NCBI RefSeq assembly: GCF_009017415.1
Contig: NC_092410.1
Span: 1-64,000 of the forward strand
Reading direction: 5' to 3'
Source: Aspergillus flavus
Lineage: Eukaryota; Ascomycota; Eurotiomycetes; Eurotiales; Aspergillaceae
Length of the DNA: 64,000 nucleotides
Part shown: positions 49,801 through 61,536 of the stretch, piece after piece
How the letters are laid out: each line of letters begins with the position of its first letter
Numbering within the stretch: position 1 is the stretch's first letter
The notes under the pieces: generated by a model
What the model was told of the DNA's origin: nothing
The model's input: only the letters and a program-made list of their open reading frames with translations
The model's database searches: none
Made by a program: the position numbers and the translations under genes

Positions 49801-52800
49801 CCAGCCTTGATAACTGCAAGCATTGATACGATAGTCCAAACGGACTTTTCAAAGCAGAGAGGAACTAGTGACTCGGCTTCGACGCCAACTTTGAAGAGGT
49901 AGGATCCAAGGCGCGTAGACAGGTTATCCAATTCGCCGTAGGTTAGAGAACCGTCCCAAGCGCAAACTGCAGGGGCGGTGGGCCTGGTATTGGATACCTC
50001 AGCGATTGAATCATGGACAGAACCTGAAACAGGTACCCATGGCAGGCGATTCCAGCTCCAGATCTGGTGAAGCTCTTTCCGTGTTAGACAATTGATACCT
50101 CCAACAACTTCGTGTGGTTCTTGAATCACTTGCCGCGTGATGACCTCTAGCTGATGCATGAGTACTTGCATCTGGCTACGCTCAATTATCCTAGAATCAA
50201 AGCTCGCATAAATGTTGATTTGATTGTCCTTGATCGAGATGGTTACCATGAGAGGGTAGGTCGTGAAGAAGGATGCATAAGGCTTGCCATCCTCTCCACA
50301 GTCCTCGTGCAAAACCTTCTCAGTCACATTGATCATGGGGCTGTCAAACGAGACTTCTGGGTCCCGTTGAATTACGAGGAGTGTCGCAAATTGACACGCA
50401 GTACGAGCATCGTCGCTCAGCTTCTGTATGTTTTGCAGTCCAAATCCTTCGTAGGGGATGCTATTGATCTCATGTCGTCTAATCTCCTCCAAGAATTCAG
50501 CCACTCTCATCTCATTCTGGACTTTTACTCGTCGGGGGATCGTTGTTAAAGTCGGACCATCCATCTCTTCGACGCCGGCGACAGGTGCATTGCGACCAGT
50601 CAATGTCTCTCCAAAAATCACGTCGTCTGTTTGAGTATGCCGTGACACAAGGATACTCCAAGCCGCGCGCAATATGGTCGGTAAGGAAGCATGAACATTC
50701 AGTTTGGAATCGTTCAAGCTGAATGCAAAATTTGCCGTTGCATCCGCTACCGGCTTGTCCACGGCCGAAGGCAAGTGTGGGAAGATCGCGGCATTAGTCC
50801 CTTCAAGCTCCTGCCGCCAATAGTTACTAAACGATTCACGGTTCAGCTCTTGAAGGTGGCGAATAAACCGCTTATATGGAGTCAAATGAAATGAAGACGG
50901 TGGCCTCCCATGGTACATCTTTCCCACAAGGCTTGTTATAAGGTTTAATATCCAATCATCGAACACAGCATGATGAGCTGTCCAGACAAGAAAGCATTTC
51001 AATAACGACTCCTCGCTGCGCTCGGTGACAACAGTCAAGCGCATGAGAGCTTTCCCGATTCCCATGGGTCTATGACGGTCTATTGCCACGAAATCATTCA
51101 GCTTTCCATCATAGCACTCCCATTCAATCGGAACAGTCACAACTGCCTGCGCCAGTGTTTGAGAATCTAGCTGAACGATTCGCGTTCGGAATATCACGCT
51201 TGACATAACGATATGAGTCCAAGCCATCCGCAAGGTATCAATGTTGGTCCTATCACTTAACTCGAAAATATTTTGTGCGATATACGCTCCAGAGCGCTCA
51301 GCTGATAGAGCCATCAGCCCTTCTTGAAGGGGAGTACAGGGGTAGATATCGACGATTTGTTCTGGCTGAACGTCGCACTGTGGAGCAGCTATCTGTCGGG
51401 CGTTCGAAGGAGCTATATGATCCGGCAAAAGATCAAAGAGAGCATCCTGGACATCACCTTGTTTATCATCTACCCGCGTAATACAACGTGCCATATCAGC
51501 AAGCCGTGGCCATTGAAGGATGTCCGCGATACGTATCGTCTCTGAGTGCTTATTCTCAATGCCATGCTTTCTAATAAGCCCGACGAGCTTCATTGCGGTA
51601 AGAGAATCTCCGCCGAGGGAAAAGAAATTATCATCAGGTTGAATACTACCTGCACAATGGGGAAATATTTGCCCCCATAGACTTTGCAATAATTTTTCCT
51701 GTGGCGTAATTCGTCCTTGTGTATCCACTGTTGCAACCTGCGGCTTTCTAAAGGCTGCCAAGTCATCGACCGACAATGACTCTCCCATCGAACGCAACTT
51801 CAACCGGTTTATTTTGCCAGAGGGAAGAAGTGGCATACGCCATAATGGAATATAGATAGAGGGGACCATATAACGCGGTAGAACCTTGAAGAGATTAATG
51901 GGCTCGAGGATCTCCCACATTGCGGACGTTAACTCCTGTACACTGGGAGTTCCGGATGCTGCAAATCGCTCTTGTGCAGCTCGCTCGAGGCCTAGGAAAG
52001 CCAGCAAAATAGACTGCTTTCCAGAATTGCTGTTGACGGAAATGAGATCCACTACGACATCGACCACGCAGTTCCCTTGATTGTAAATTTCTTGCTGTAG
52101 ATTATGCTCAATCTCCCCGAGCTCAACACGCTGACCATTTACCTTGACCTGCGTGTCTTTGCGACCAATGAACGTGAGTGTTCCGTTGGAATTGTAAGAG
52201 ACGAGGTCACCAGTTCTGTACAGGCGGCCCCGCCTGCCGAAAGCTCGCAGCCATGGTGGATCTACGATGAACGCTGCTAAGGTCCGCCCCTCGTCATGAA
52301 GGTATCCAGACCCAACAAGCGGCCCCTCTATAACAAGCTCGCCGACAGCCCCTACTGGTACCAAGCGCCCAGTATCTGCGGGATCAACAACCCAAGTAAC
52401 TGCCCCTAGGCCTCGGCCAATGGTATGTGCTTCAGGTGACGAGGGCGAGACGGTGTTCGCTGTTGACACGACGGTGCATTCAGCTGGGCCATAGCCATTG
52501 ATGAGCTTCACCGTACTAGGCCATCTTTCGATGTCGAATCTCGAAATTTGCTCCCCTCCCAGATGTAACAGACGCAGGGACGGCACGTTTTCTGGTTCCA
52601 CTAGCCGGGCCACTGACGGCGTGAGCATTACTTGGTTCACATTGAATGCTTTGATCGCATCACTAGGATCGGCCTCTCGAGATGCATCAGACGGTACGCA
52701 AACACATCCTCCTAGCAGTAATGGTGCCAGAGTAGACTCGATGCTAATATCAAAGCTATAAGAAGCAAAGTCGAGCACCCGCGGAGTGACATTGTAGAGC

Positions 52801-54077
52801 TCGGACCTGCGATAATGAACTGCGGAGACGAAGTTTGAGTGTGAAATCATAGCTCCCTTGGGCTGGCCGGTACTTCCAGAGGTAAATACCACGTATAGAA
52901 GTGAATCCGGCTTAATTACCGGTCTCAAAGCTCTAGATCGTTCAGAATTTTTTGTGGACTTTGTAGGCTGTACCGACACCACTTCCGGCACCAATCTTCG
53001 TCCAAGGTCCTTTTTCTGAGATGATGTGATCATCAAAGTCGCCCTGGTTTGCATCACGATTGAACGCAAGCGCGCCTCGGGCTGAGAAGCATCCAGCAGA
53101 ACAAATGCAGCCCCAGTACTAATGACCGCAATGATAGCCACCACAGTCCATGCCGATTTTTCGAAACACAAGGGAATTAACATCCCTGGCCCGACTCCAC
53201 GAGACTGTAGCTGGTAGGCCAGTTGGTCTGCACAATCTTCAAGTTCCTGATAGGTAAGACTAGCGTCCCATCCACTAACTGCTGTTGATCCAGGGTGCGC
53301 CTTAACTTGCTCAGAGAACACATCAAGTATTGAAGCATTGATTTCGGGGGGAACAGCACTGTTCCAATTCCGGATCCGGGCGCAGTCCTCCGGCGTGAGA
53401 TAGTTTTCAGGAGCAGACAATTCATCATCTCCGACAACAAGTGCTACTAGGAATGAGCGAAACACTTCAATGTAGTCATTTACCCATCTTGATGAAACGA
53501 TGAGTGGGTTGAAACTTGCAGAAATTGCAATCCAGCTGCCACATTGTGCAAGCTCAAATCCCCCCGTACTCTAAATGTTCTTAGTATGTGGACCTGAATA
53601 AATCCATGGACGCCCAAGGAAGAGGCTCTGGGTATAACGCACCTGCTCGCCATATTCCCCTCCCGTCGCGCATAACAGATCATTTTGCAGCCAGCTTAAG
53701 GAGGAGGTCCCCCTGGGATTGAGTGGGAGTAATAATTTTTCCGTCAATATCCTTTCGTTCTCTAGCTGGGTAGATTGTTGTGACTTCTTCACCTCGGAAA
53801 TAAAACCTTCCAGTAGCGATTTTGACTTTGTACCATAGATCGCATCTGCTTTGAGATCTGTTGTAGAATCCAATTGGGCAATCACCCGCGACCACGCACA
53901 TTGCAGAAGCGTACGTAGATCAACCATTTGGTGACTACAGAAGTCATGCAGTGGAGCGGTCTGGATGAGATACTGCACCGGAGTCTGGACCACCCCATTC
54001 TTCGGTGTCTCAAGATTCGGAAACGTGTATCCGTTCTTCCCTTCGTCTGTGTGATAACAGACGGCAGGAGACAACAT
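43865..54077 (-). CDS. Three-module non-ribosomal peptide synthetase with thioesterase
   Basis: Model complement(join(43865..43930, 43994..44514, 44594..53570, 53643..54077)), 9999 nt, 3332 residues, all phases consistent. Residues 1-200 are a degenerate condensation-like start. A1 about 200-720, T1 with Ser801 (LGGDS), C1 with HHAVFD at 1011-1016, A2 about 1325-1830, T2 with Ser1915, C2 with HHAIFD at 2114-2119, A3 about 2425-2925, T3 with Ser3000 (LGGNS), and a thioesterase whose GWSSG holds Ser3140. The GxSxG is created by the 79-nt intron at 44515-44593, so a single-frame reading misses it. The stop between the two N-terminal frames lies in a 72-nt intron with a GTGCGT donor and TACTAAG branch site. 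The product should be a tripeptide released by the TE. It is the core enzyme of the cluster and resembles imqB of A. flavus in gene context. Confidence 0.88.
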
Positions 54078-54506
54078 CTTGAGGGTTCGGGTTATAGCAA
54101 TGTAAATACTTCTGAGACAAATACACGCTATTGGTGGTATCTACCAGAATACGTAATTTTCTGTAACAATGTGTATGGATGCGATTGATAACGCAAAATG
54201 AGGCGAATAGGAAGGGAAGGGAATCAATTAAACGCTCGAATAAACCATCCACAGCCAAGTGAGAAGTGTAAATAGCCTGCGATGATTTGCTCCCAATGCG
54301 ACGTGCCTCGGGGCAGACAAAATGTCGCCGAAAACTGTTAAGGGGAGAAGTCCGATAGTCGGCCCGAACTATTTCGGAGCAGGATCCATTCAGCAAGAGT
54401 TGACCCCGACAGGTTACTAACATATAAAAACGCAATTCAACAAACTTTTCCCGCAGATGATGTCAGCAAGCCTCTGAAACATATCGAAGCTTACAGACAT
54501 CACAAG
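54078..54506. promoter_or_regulatory. Shared divergent promoter of the NRPS and FAD monooxygenase genes
   Basis: A 429-bp interval between two diverging ATGs. It has TATAAAAA at 54423-54430, 77 bp before the monooxygenase ATG, and a CGG-rich patch at 54350-54379 (CCGATAGTCGGCCCGAA then TTTCGGAG) that could bind a Zn2Cys6 activator. A divergent arrangement allows joint control of the core and first tailoring gene. Confidence 0.55.
54423..54430 (+). promoter_or_regulatory. TATA box of the FAD monooxygenase gene
   Basis: TATAAAAA lies 77 bp upstream of the ATG at 54507, a normal distance for a fungal gene with a short leader. Confidence 0.5.
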
Positions 54507-56775
54507 ATGGGTTCGCGATCGAACTACGTTGATGTACTTATCATCGGAGCAGGCCCAGCTGGGTAAGTTGGCGTTATGTACCCAGATTTGGCTGAACTAA
54601 TCCCCTCGGCGTCAAGTCTCACCGCGGCAAATTGTTTTCTTGGAAGTCGACTGAATGTCCGCATTATCGACAAAAAGAATGGAATTGTAGAGGCAGGTAA
54701 AGCCGATGGATTGAAAAGCATTTCCCTGGAGGTCCTGGACAGCTTTGGAATTGGCGATGGTATTCGCAATGAGGCCCATAGAGTCGAGGAAATTACCCTT
54801 TGGAATTCTGACCCAGCTGGGGGTCTTTCCAGGGCTTGTATAATCCCGGACCGCATACCTGAGCTTGGCAAGCCTCGGGAAGTCTCTTTGCATCAAGGTA
54901 TGAATCCATCCTGATCATTGATTCCCGGTCCCAGCCGAAGAGAGGACCGAATTTGCTCATGGAACTTCCATCAATACAGGTAGGATTGAACACCATATGA
55001 TCGAGAATCTGCGCAAGCGGAGCACTATCGAAGTGGAGTGGAGAAAGCAGCCGGTGCATATGGACATCGACCTCGATCAAGTAGACAACCCAGAGGCATA
55101 CCCTATCACGGTATCAGTTGAAACTTCGAAAGATGGCTCAGATCCAGGACTGTTGTGGCAACCCATGCATGCCGAGCGAGATAGTGTAAGTACTCTCAGT
55201 CTACAGTAGTTCCAGAGCTAATACAGAAAAGATAAGACGCCCGGAGATCGTGAAAGAGACCATCCACGCTAAGTACGTCTTGGGATGTGATGGGGCACGC
55301 AGCTGGATTCGCCAACGTCTCGGTGTGTCATTTATTGGGGATCTAACTGATTCAACGTGGGGTACGTAACGAAGCGAGCCACCAACTATCAGGCGACCCT
55401 GACTTCGAAAACCGTGCTAGGCGTAATGGACATAGTCCCCAAGACAAGCTTCCCAGATATCCGCAAGGTGGCCGTCATCCATTCCTCGAAGGGTACCGTC
55501 ATGTCTGTGCCTCGTGAAGACAAACTTGTCCGATTCTATATTCAGATTGACGCTGTCAATCCAAATGCAGCATCTGGATTGGCGCGACGTGACCTGAAGG
55601 TGGAGGATCTGCTTGATGCTGCACGCGCGATCATGTTCCCCTATACTATGGAGGCTGCAGAATGCGCTTGGTGGTCGGCCTATCGCGTTGGGCAGCGGGT
55701 TGCCAATGAGTTTGCCCGCCATGATCGGATCTTCCTGGCGGGCGACTCGGTTCGTGAGTATTGTCTAGAAGTGATCCGTTGCCAATGAGCGACCGCTAAG
55801 CTTTACAGACACCCACTCTCCAAAGGCCGGTCAGGGGATGAATACAAGCATTCAAGACGGTATGTCAAAGTCCCCTAACCGATAGTTGGCGCGAGGACCC
55901 GCATTCCTATGGTACCATAGAGCAAACAGGCGTGCTAACTCACAGTCTCCAAAGCATACAACATTGGTTGGAAGCTTCGAGCGTGCGCAGAACACCACTG
56001 TGGTCGAGAAATTCTAGCAACTTATGAGGGCGAACGTAAGCCAGTTGCAGAAGCTTTGATCAACTTCGACCGTGACTATCTAAAGCACTTTGCAAAACAA
56101 CACGCCTCCAACCACGCGGAGTTTCTCGATGCCTACCTGAAAGGGCAGAGATTCACCACAGGAATAGGCATCAGATATCCTCCTTCCCTCCTGATTTCCG
56201 AGGATGTTGATGTCCGGTCATTACACGGAGGGTTGGTCCCTGGTCTGCGTCTCCCGGATTTCCAGGTAGTAAACCAATCTGACGGGGTGCCTATCCGCAT
56301 CCACCAACGATTGAGAGCTGATGGGAAGTTTCGCATTGTTGTGTTTCCTGGCGACGTTTCTCAAGAACACGCCATGTCGAGACTCAACCAGTTCGGTGCC
56401 TGGCTGGCTAGGTCCCAATTAGACGTCGAGGTGTCCCACTCGGATGGGGGATCAGAAGAGTTCTTTATTGAGACCATAACCGTCCACGCTGCCCGACGCG
56501 CTGATGTCGAGCTCGAAGATTTCCATGAAGCCCTCCATCCATGGAGTTCCAGGTGGGGATGGAACTACTGGAACATTTATGCGGACGATGAAAGCTATCA
56601 TGATGGTCACGGAGAGGCATATCAACGGTGTGGGCTCGGCCGAAATCACGATTGTGTGGTAGTGGTGCGCCCAGACGGATATATCAGCGTTGTCTGCGAG
56701 TTAGAAAATACTGGAGCGATCACATCTTTCTTTGACGCACTCCAGCCCATTAAGTCGGTGAGACCACGACTCTAA
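54507..56775 (+). CDS. FAD-dependent aromatic monooxygenase (phenol 2-monooxygenase-like)
   Basis: Model join(54507..54562, 54617..54897, 54980..55185, 55232..55361, 55421..55753, 55809..55859, 55955..56775), 1878 nt, 625 residues; introns 54, 82, 46, 59, 55 and 95 nt. The Rossmann motif is GAGPAG at residues 14-19, the DG motif is LGCDGARSW, and the GD motif AGDSVHTHSPKAGQGMN is assembled across the 55-nt intron. The C-terminal 190 residues fit the thioredoxin-like dimerisation domain of phenol hydroxylases. The expected reaction is NADPH-dependent hydroxylation of a phenol ring, such as a tyrosine-derived residue of the peptide. Order and type match imqC of the imizoquin cluster. The fourth exon boundary (46-nt intron) is the least certain. 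Confidence 0.85.
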
Positions 56776-57267
56776 ATCATGAAATGCACGGTGCGGTGTG
56801 TTTGAGTCTCGAGTTCAAACTCCAAAGGCTGGACGCGTTGAACGCGCGACTCCACATCCACCGCCTTGGGCAGAAAGAACAGTGTGGTCGGCAGAAAACC
56901 ACGAATCGATCATCACTTTCCACACCCAAATTAAGTGCTCTTTCTGTTGTATGAACAATCAGCATTGTAGATGTGATAAGAGATATGTGATATGGATATT
57001 TGTAGCCTTTCTCACGCGATTGTCCTGGCAATAATATTCAATAGTTGTGATGACATAATACAGAAAGAACAGCTATCTATATTCCCCGAAATGTCTACAT
57101 ATATATTAGAGCATAGCTACCGTTACCACTAAGCCTTCTATCACAAGCATATAACTCTCAACCAGTTATACATAGAACCCGGTATACGCCTCAGTCTGTA
57201 CAAAAGGATGCATTGTAGACATATCTCTATAAGTACAACAAACATGCTATACACAGATTCTGCTTCC
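56776..57267. other. Convergent 3' spacer of the monooxygenase and transporter genes
   Basis: Two genes end toward each other here. Frames on both strands at 56777-57034 are unrecognised; nothing else is seen. Confidence 0.5.
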
Positions 57268-59196
57268 TTATTTATCCTCCCGATCGATCGCATTATATTT
57301 CTTGAACAAGATCCAAAAAACAACCGCTACCAAGAACATAGCTACCGCTAGCCCAGTATACATCCATATCAGGCTGGGATCATGAGCTAACGGAGTGATC
57401 GCGATACCAATGGCTGATCCTGCCGCCGCACCCAGTTGACCGAGCGCTTGGACCACAGCTTTCATGTCTGTCGGGGCCTTTGTATAGGTGTATTCCGACA
57501 GGGTCACGAAAGAGAAAATCTCTGCCACCGCAAGGATGATATATGTTGGAGTCTGAAGAAAGACGTTGACCTGGTTTGGAATCCGACCATTCTCAGCCCC
57601 GGGGCACGTAAGAGGCCGATCATAACAGGGTCCAGTGTCGTAGATAATCTTTTGAACCCCGGCAGCGAATGCCATTGATGCGCTCATCATAATGAATCCC
57701 GTTGCCATGCGTGTGATGGACTGGAATTTCACATTGTTCTTGTTCAGCAAGGGGTACAATCCCTTTTGGATAACTGGGCCCATTATGACGCAAAATATGG
57801 GATTCATCGCAGTGATCGTGTCGTTCGGGATTCCATACGTTTTCATTTGCCCCGCTTGAGAAATCAGGTTATTGGATGCTTGACTGAGGCAGGTGAAGAA
57901 TAGGATGAACCCCAGTCTGCAGTGGATGTGTTAGTTAAGCTTGATCGGACGCACTTGTACAGCAACATATCACTTACATGACTCGACAAGCCACGAGTCC
58001 GCGTCGTATCTCGTTCACAAAGGTTTCGTCCCATGAAACCTCTTTGGCGAAATGCTCGCGCTGATAAGATGGCATGGCAGCATCAAGCTGGAAGCGGCCA
58101 CGGATGGCACAAGAGAGCACACTTCCTGCTTTCGGTAGAATATTACCGGTTGGCGGGAGTTTGCCTACCCGGAAGATTAGTATCAGCTGGTAAAGTTTAG
58201 ATGGTTGAGCAACTTACGAAACCGTTTCTGTCCTATGATAAGCAAGGCAAGTCCTGCGGCAAGAAAGCAGCTGGGGAGAAGATATGCTGCCCAAAAAGAA
58301 ACGTTCTTCTCTATAAAAGTCGTCGGGATCGCGGACAGACTTGCAATGTTGACGAGCCTTATGTACCTTAGCAGAGGAGACAATGAAAAGGACGAAGGTA
58401 TCTACCAGTATTGTGCGTTATATATGTACTGCGTTGTTAGGCCACGATCATATACAACCTGCTTGCCGTTGGGTAATGTTGTCACTTTGACTTCGGTCGG
58501 CGCATACTGGTCCACTGATTCCAAGATGGTGAGCAAGGTAACACTTTAGAGATGGCCGGACTCACTCATCAGAGGTGTCACTGTCGCCCTCACACCCCCT
58601 ACCGCCAATCCAATGAGAACCATGGCTGCAATTAGCCCGCCAAAAGTGACCCGATACTCTGTGGCGGAGCTCACCGAAGTCGCAATTAAAATGACGCATC
58701 CGATTAAATAGAAGCTTTCAAAGGATCAAAAAGTGTTCGAAGACGGAAAGACAGCCTTGAAACTCACATCAAACTCAGGCGCAATGTCCGATAACGACCG
58801 AGATAGACGTCCGAGATTATCGCGAAAGGAATTGGTGTTAAATAGGAGAAAAACATGAAGACATTGTATATCGTGGATGCTTTCGCTTCGCCGAGGCCTA
58901 ATGCACCGGGCAAACTCTGATGCCTGGGGGGGTTTTGCATGTAGTTCTCTGTCTAGTACATCAATATGAGACCCACGAGATATTGTCCTCCTTCACTCAC
59001 GCCAGGGAGTTGTGATGCCCCAGTATGTGAATCGTTCCGCTGCGGCAATGAAAGCCACTACCCATACAGTTCCTGGGACCTTCGCTAGAACACGAGGCAG
59101 GTCAGGATCGACATCCACCGTAGAAACCTCCGTTGTCTGTAGGGTCGTTGTCTCCGACGTCTCCGACTTTTCTGTCGAGTCGGCTGGCGCGGTCAT
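57268..59196 (-). CDS. POT/PTR2-family peptide transporter of the cluster
   Basis: Model complement(join(57268..57916, 57978..58164, 58218..58366, 58406..58514, 58566..58714, 58768..58948, 59001..59196)), 1620 nt, 539 residues, six introns of 39-61 nt. After a Ser/Thr-rich cytosolic N-terminus come AAERFTYWGITTPWQNYMQN, then ISDVYLGRYRTL (the typical POT loop) and VRATVTPLM. Further membrane helices end in AMFLVAVVFWILF. Members of this family carry di- and tripeptides with protons. In a peptide biosynthetic cluster it may move the product or an intermediate across a membrane. Direction is not predictable. imqD is of the same type as I recall. The 39-nt intron at 58367-58405 is unusually short and should be treated as provisional. 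Confidence 0.82.
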
Positions 59197-59839
59197 GGTT
59201 ATTGCTGAAGGATGGACCGCCCGGATTGCGATGGCTATTGTACGTAGATCGAAATACCAGGCTTACACTTCGGAAGGAATCACAGAGCAACATTGTTAAA
59301 TATGCGGCGAAGATGTGACGGTAAGAGGTTTGCTGTGAGCCAAGTCACGCGTTTTCGGAATTCGGAATGGGATTTGCCCTAATGGGTCAACTACCGGAAT
59401 AGCTGGGTTGGGGTATTAAATACATTAGATTCGCAGTCTTACGATCTAATTTAAGCATGACACGCTATGTTACTGGCAAAATAGTTATCATCATCTGTCG
59501 TCTCCATGGTGAAGTGTGACGTTTGCCAATGCACCCAGATATATAAGGAGCTGTACCCATCGTGAAGAGTTTGGTGGTTCGGACTGAGGCGGACACGGCA
59601 CTCCGACCTGTCCAACTAAAATCCATCCAAATGAGCCTGTGGCCCCATATCGCCGTCTCCGAATCAATTGATCTGACCAGTCTCCGAATGACACTTCGTC
59701 AGAGCTCCGCCAATTCGGTCATGGGTTTTTTCGACATCCAGACAGTAGAAATTGCCCCAGCAATGCCGTTTTCACCGTTGCGTTTGTCGCTCGACCTGTT
59801 TTGCGCTACCCAAGGCACCGCGATATCTCCATTCCAAGA
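59197..59839. promoter_or_regulatory. Divergent promoter of the transporter and 2-oxoglutarate oxygenase genes
   Basis: A 643-bp interval between two diverging ATGs. It contains two direct copies of TCTCCGAAT (59656-59664 and 59681-59689, 25 bp apart) and CGGAATTCGGAAT near 59356. The core CTCCGAA also occurs, in reverse, in the NRPS/monooxygenase promoter (TTTCGGAG near 54372). These are candidate sites for a Zn2Cys6 regulator, by pattern only. Confidence 0.45.
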
Positions 59840-61000
59840 ATGACAATGCTCAGTGACCTTCCAAAGATCCCTACACTCGACTGGGCGGACTTTGCCGAAG
59901 GAGACACTGACCAGCGGCTTAAACTTGCTCAGGGCCTAGTACAAGGCTTCAAGAGATTCGGATTCGTCAAGCTAGTCAACCATGGTCTCTCCGATGAGTT
60001 GATCCAGCAACTATTTGCTGAAGTAAGCAGGCATTCTCTCCTAGTGTAATATTCAACTGGTGATGTAGGAAATGTTGACGTTCAACAGGTCAAGCGCTTT
60101 TATCGGTTGCCGGATGAGTTGAAACAGAAAGCTGCTCATCCCCCCGGGCCTAATCCTCAGCGAGGATGGAGTGGAATAGGTGTGGAGTCAACCTCGAAGC
60201 TGTACGGAGAGCAAACCGAAAGACCATCTGGGAAGCTCAAAGATGCAAAAGTCGGCACTGATTTCTCTTCTTCTAAGTTAAGCAGGGAACTGACGCATAT
60301 GAAGGAACATTACGATATCGGACCGCCCACCGACACCCAATTTCCGACCAGATGGCCAGATGAGCAAGACATCCCCGGATGGCGTGCTTTCATGGAATCA
60401 TACTATGCCAGAGGGCAAAGCTTTTGCCTTGACCTCATGGAAGCGTTGGAAATTGGCCTCGAGCTACCGAAAAACACCCTCCGTAGCATGTGCATCCCCG
60501 ATGGAAGTGAGCTCCGACTACTCCACTATCCTGAGATACCGGCTGCAGAGCTACGAACGGGCGATACCGCTCGGATTTGGCCACATACTGACTTCGGGCT
60601 CATTACCTTGCTGTTCCAAGACGGTGTTGGGGGCTTGGAGGTCGAAGACCCTCTTCAACAAGGTCATTATATCGAGGTCGCTAGAGAACAACCCTACGAG
60701 ATGATTGTCAATGTGAGCGCCACTTTTGAAAGATGGATGAATGGGGTAATCAAGGCGGCCGTGCACCGGGTGAACATTACGCCCGAGGGAAAGCACGTTG
60801 AGGATGCAGTTGTACCAGAACGATGGTCAGCTGCATACTTCTTCAAAGCACATAAGATGGCACATGCTGGTCCTTTACCGGCGTTTGTTACGCCGGAGAG
60901 ACCCGCGTTGTATGACAATATCACTGCCCTGGAGTTTCAAAAGCGAAGGACTGATCTGGTCTACACGGGACAGCAGTTGAAGGTTGAGGAAGCAGCTTAA
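59840..61000 (+). CDS. 2-oxoglutarate/Fe(II)-dependent oxygenase
   Basis: Model join(59840..60022, 60089..61000), 66-nt intron, 364 residues; a second in-frame ATG lies two codons later. The N-terminal non-haem dioxygenase region includes IPTLDWADF and FGFVKLVNHGL. The catalytic jelly-roll has WPHTDFGLITLL (His and Asp iron ligands), AVHRV (distal His) and RWSAAYF (the Arg-x-Ser that binds 2-oxoglutarate). All key residues are present and length is normal for the isopenicillin N synthase-like group. It probably performs an oxidative step on the NRPS product, such as hydroxylation, desaturation or ring closure. Same type and position as imqE as I remember that cluster. Confidence 0.88.
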
Positions 61001-61536
61001 CGGTCTGGTACAAGGATCAGGGAACTGTCAATAGCCTGCATTGTCTCACGGATAATAGTTCTATTGTAGTATCGGAATACTCCAGCATTATCATACAGTG
61101 CTTCGTCGATTAAACCATAGCTCCCAGATGTTAGAGAAGTGTGAAATATACAAACCAGGGTATACCTCTGAGAATCATGAAACTGAGAACGACACCGCTT
61201 TAGAATGAAGAGGTGACTGGACACGCCTGAGAGAGCCATAGTAGACATCACTTACACCTTGATTCTTCCTCTCCAGATGTGAAATCCTTCGCATTACCGA
61301 TTGCACCATTCGTATGACGAAAGGTCGGTTTCGGCTCGGACAGTCGAGACCAACAATCGGATTCGGCACTTCGTCGATGGTCAAGACTTCGGTCATCCTG
61401 TGTGACACGACCGATTTCAAGCCGAGAGATCACAGGGAAGAGATTTGGTACCAAGTATAGCTTACTATATGATGAATTTCCATCGTGGCCTAACCCTTCA
61501 ATCGGTTCATCAGGCATCTTGCATGCTCATATTGAC
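61001..61536. promoter_or_regulatory. Spacer and likely promoter of the N-methyltransferase gene
   Basis: Holds the 3' end region of the oxygenase gene and the upstream region of the methyltransferase. The forward frame is open from 61402 but begins with GTG; the first in-frame ATG is 61537. CGG-containing words occur near 61325-61370 (TTTCGGCTCGGAC, CGGATTCGG). No other feature is seen. Confidence 0.4.

Noticed and set aside
53571..53642. Apparent TAG stop splitting the NRPS N-terminus (possible pseudogene)
   Set aside because: A well-formed 72-nt intron removes it and keeps the frame.
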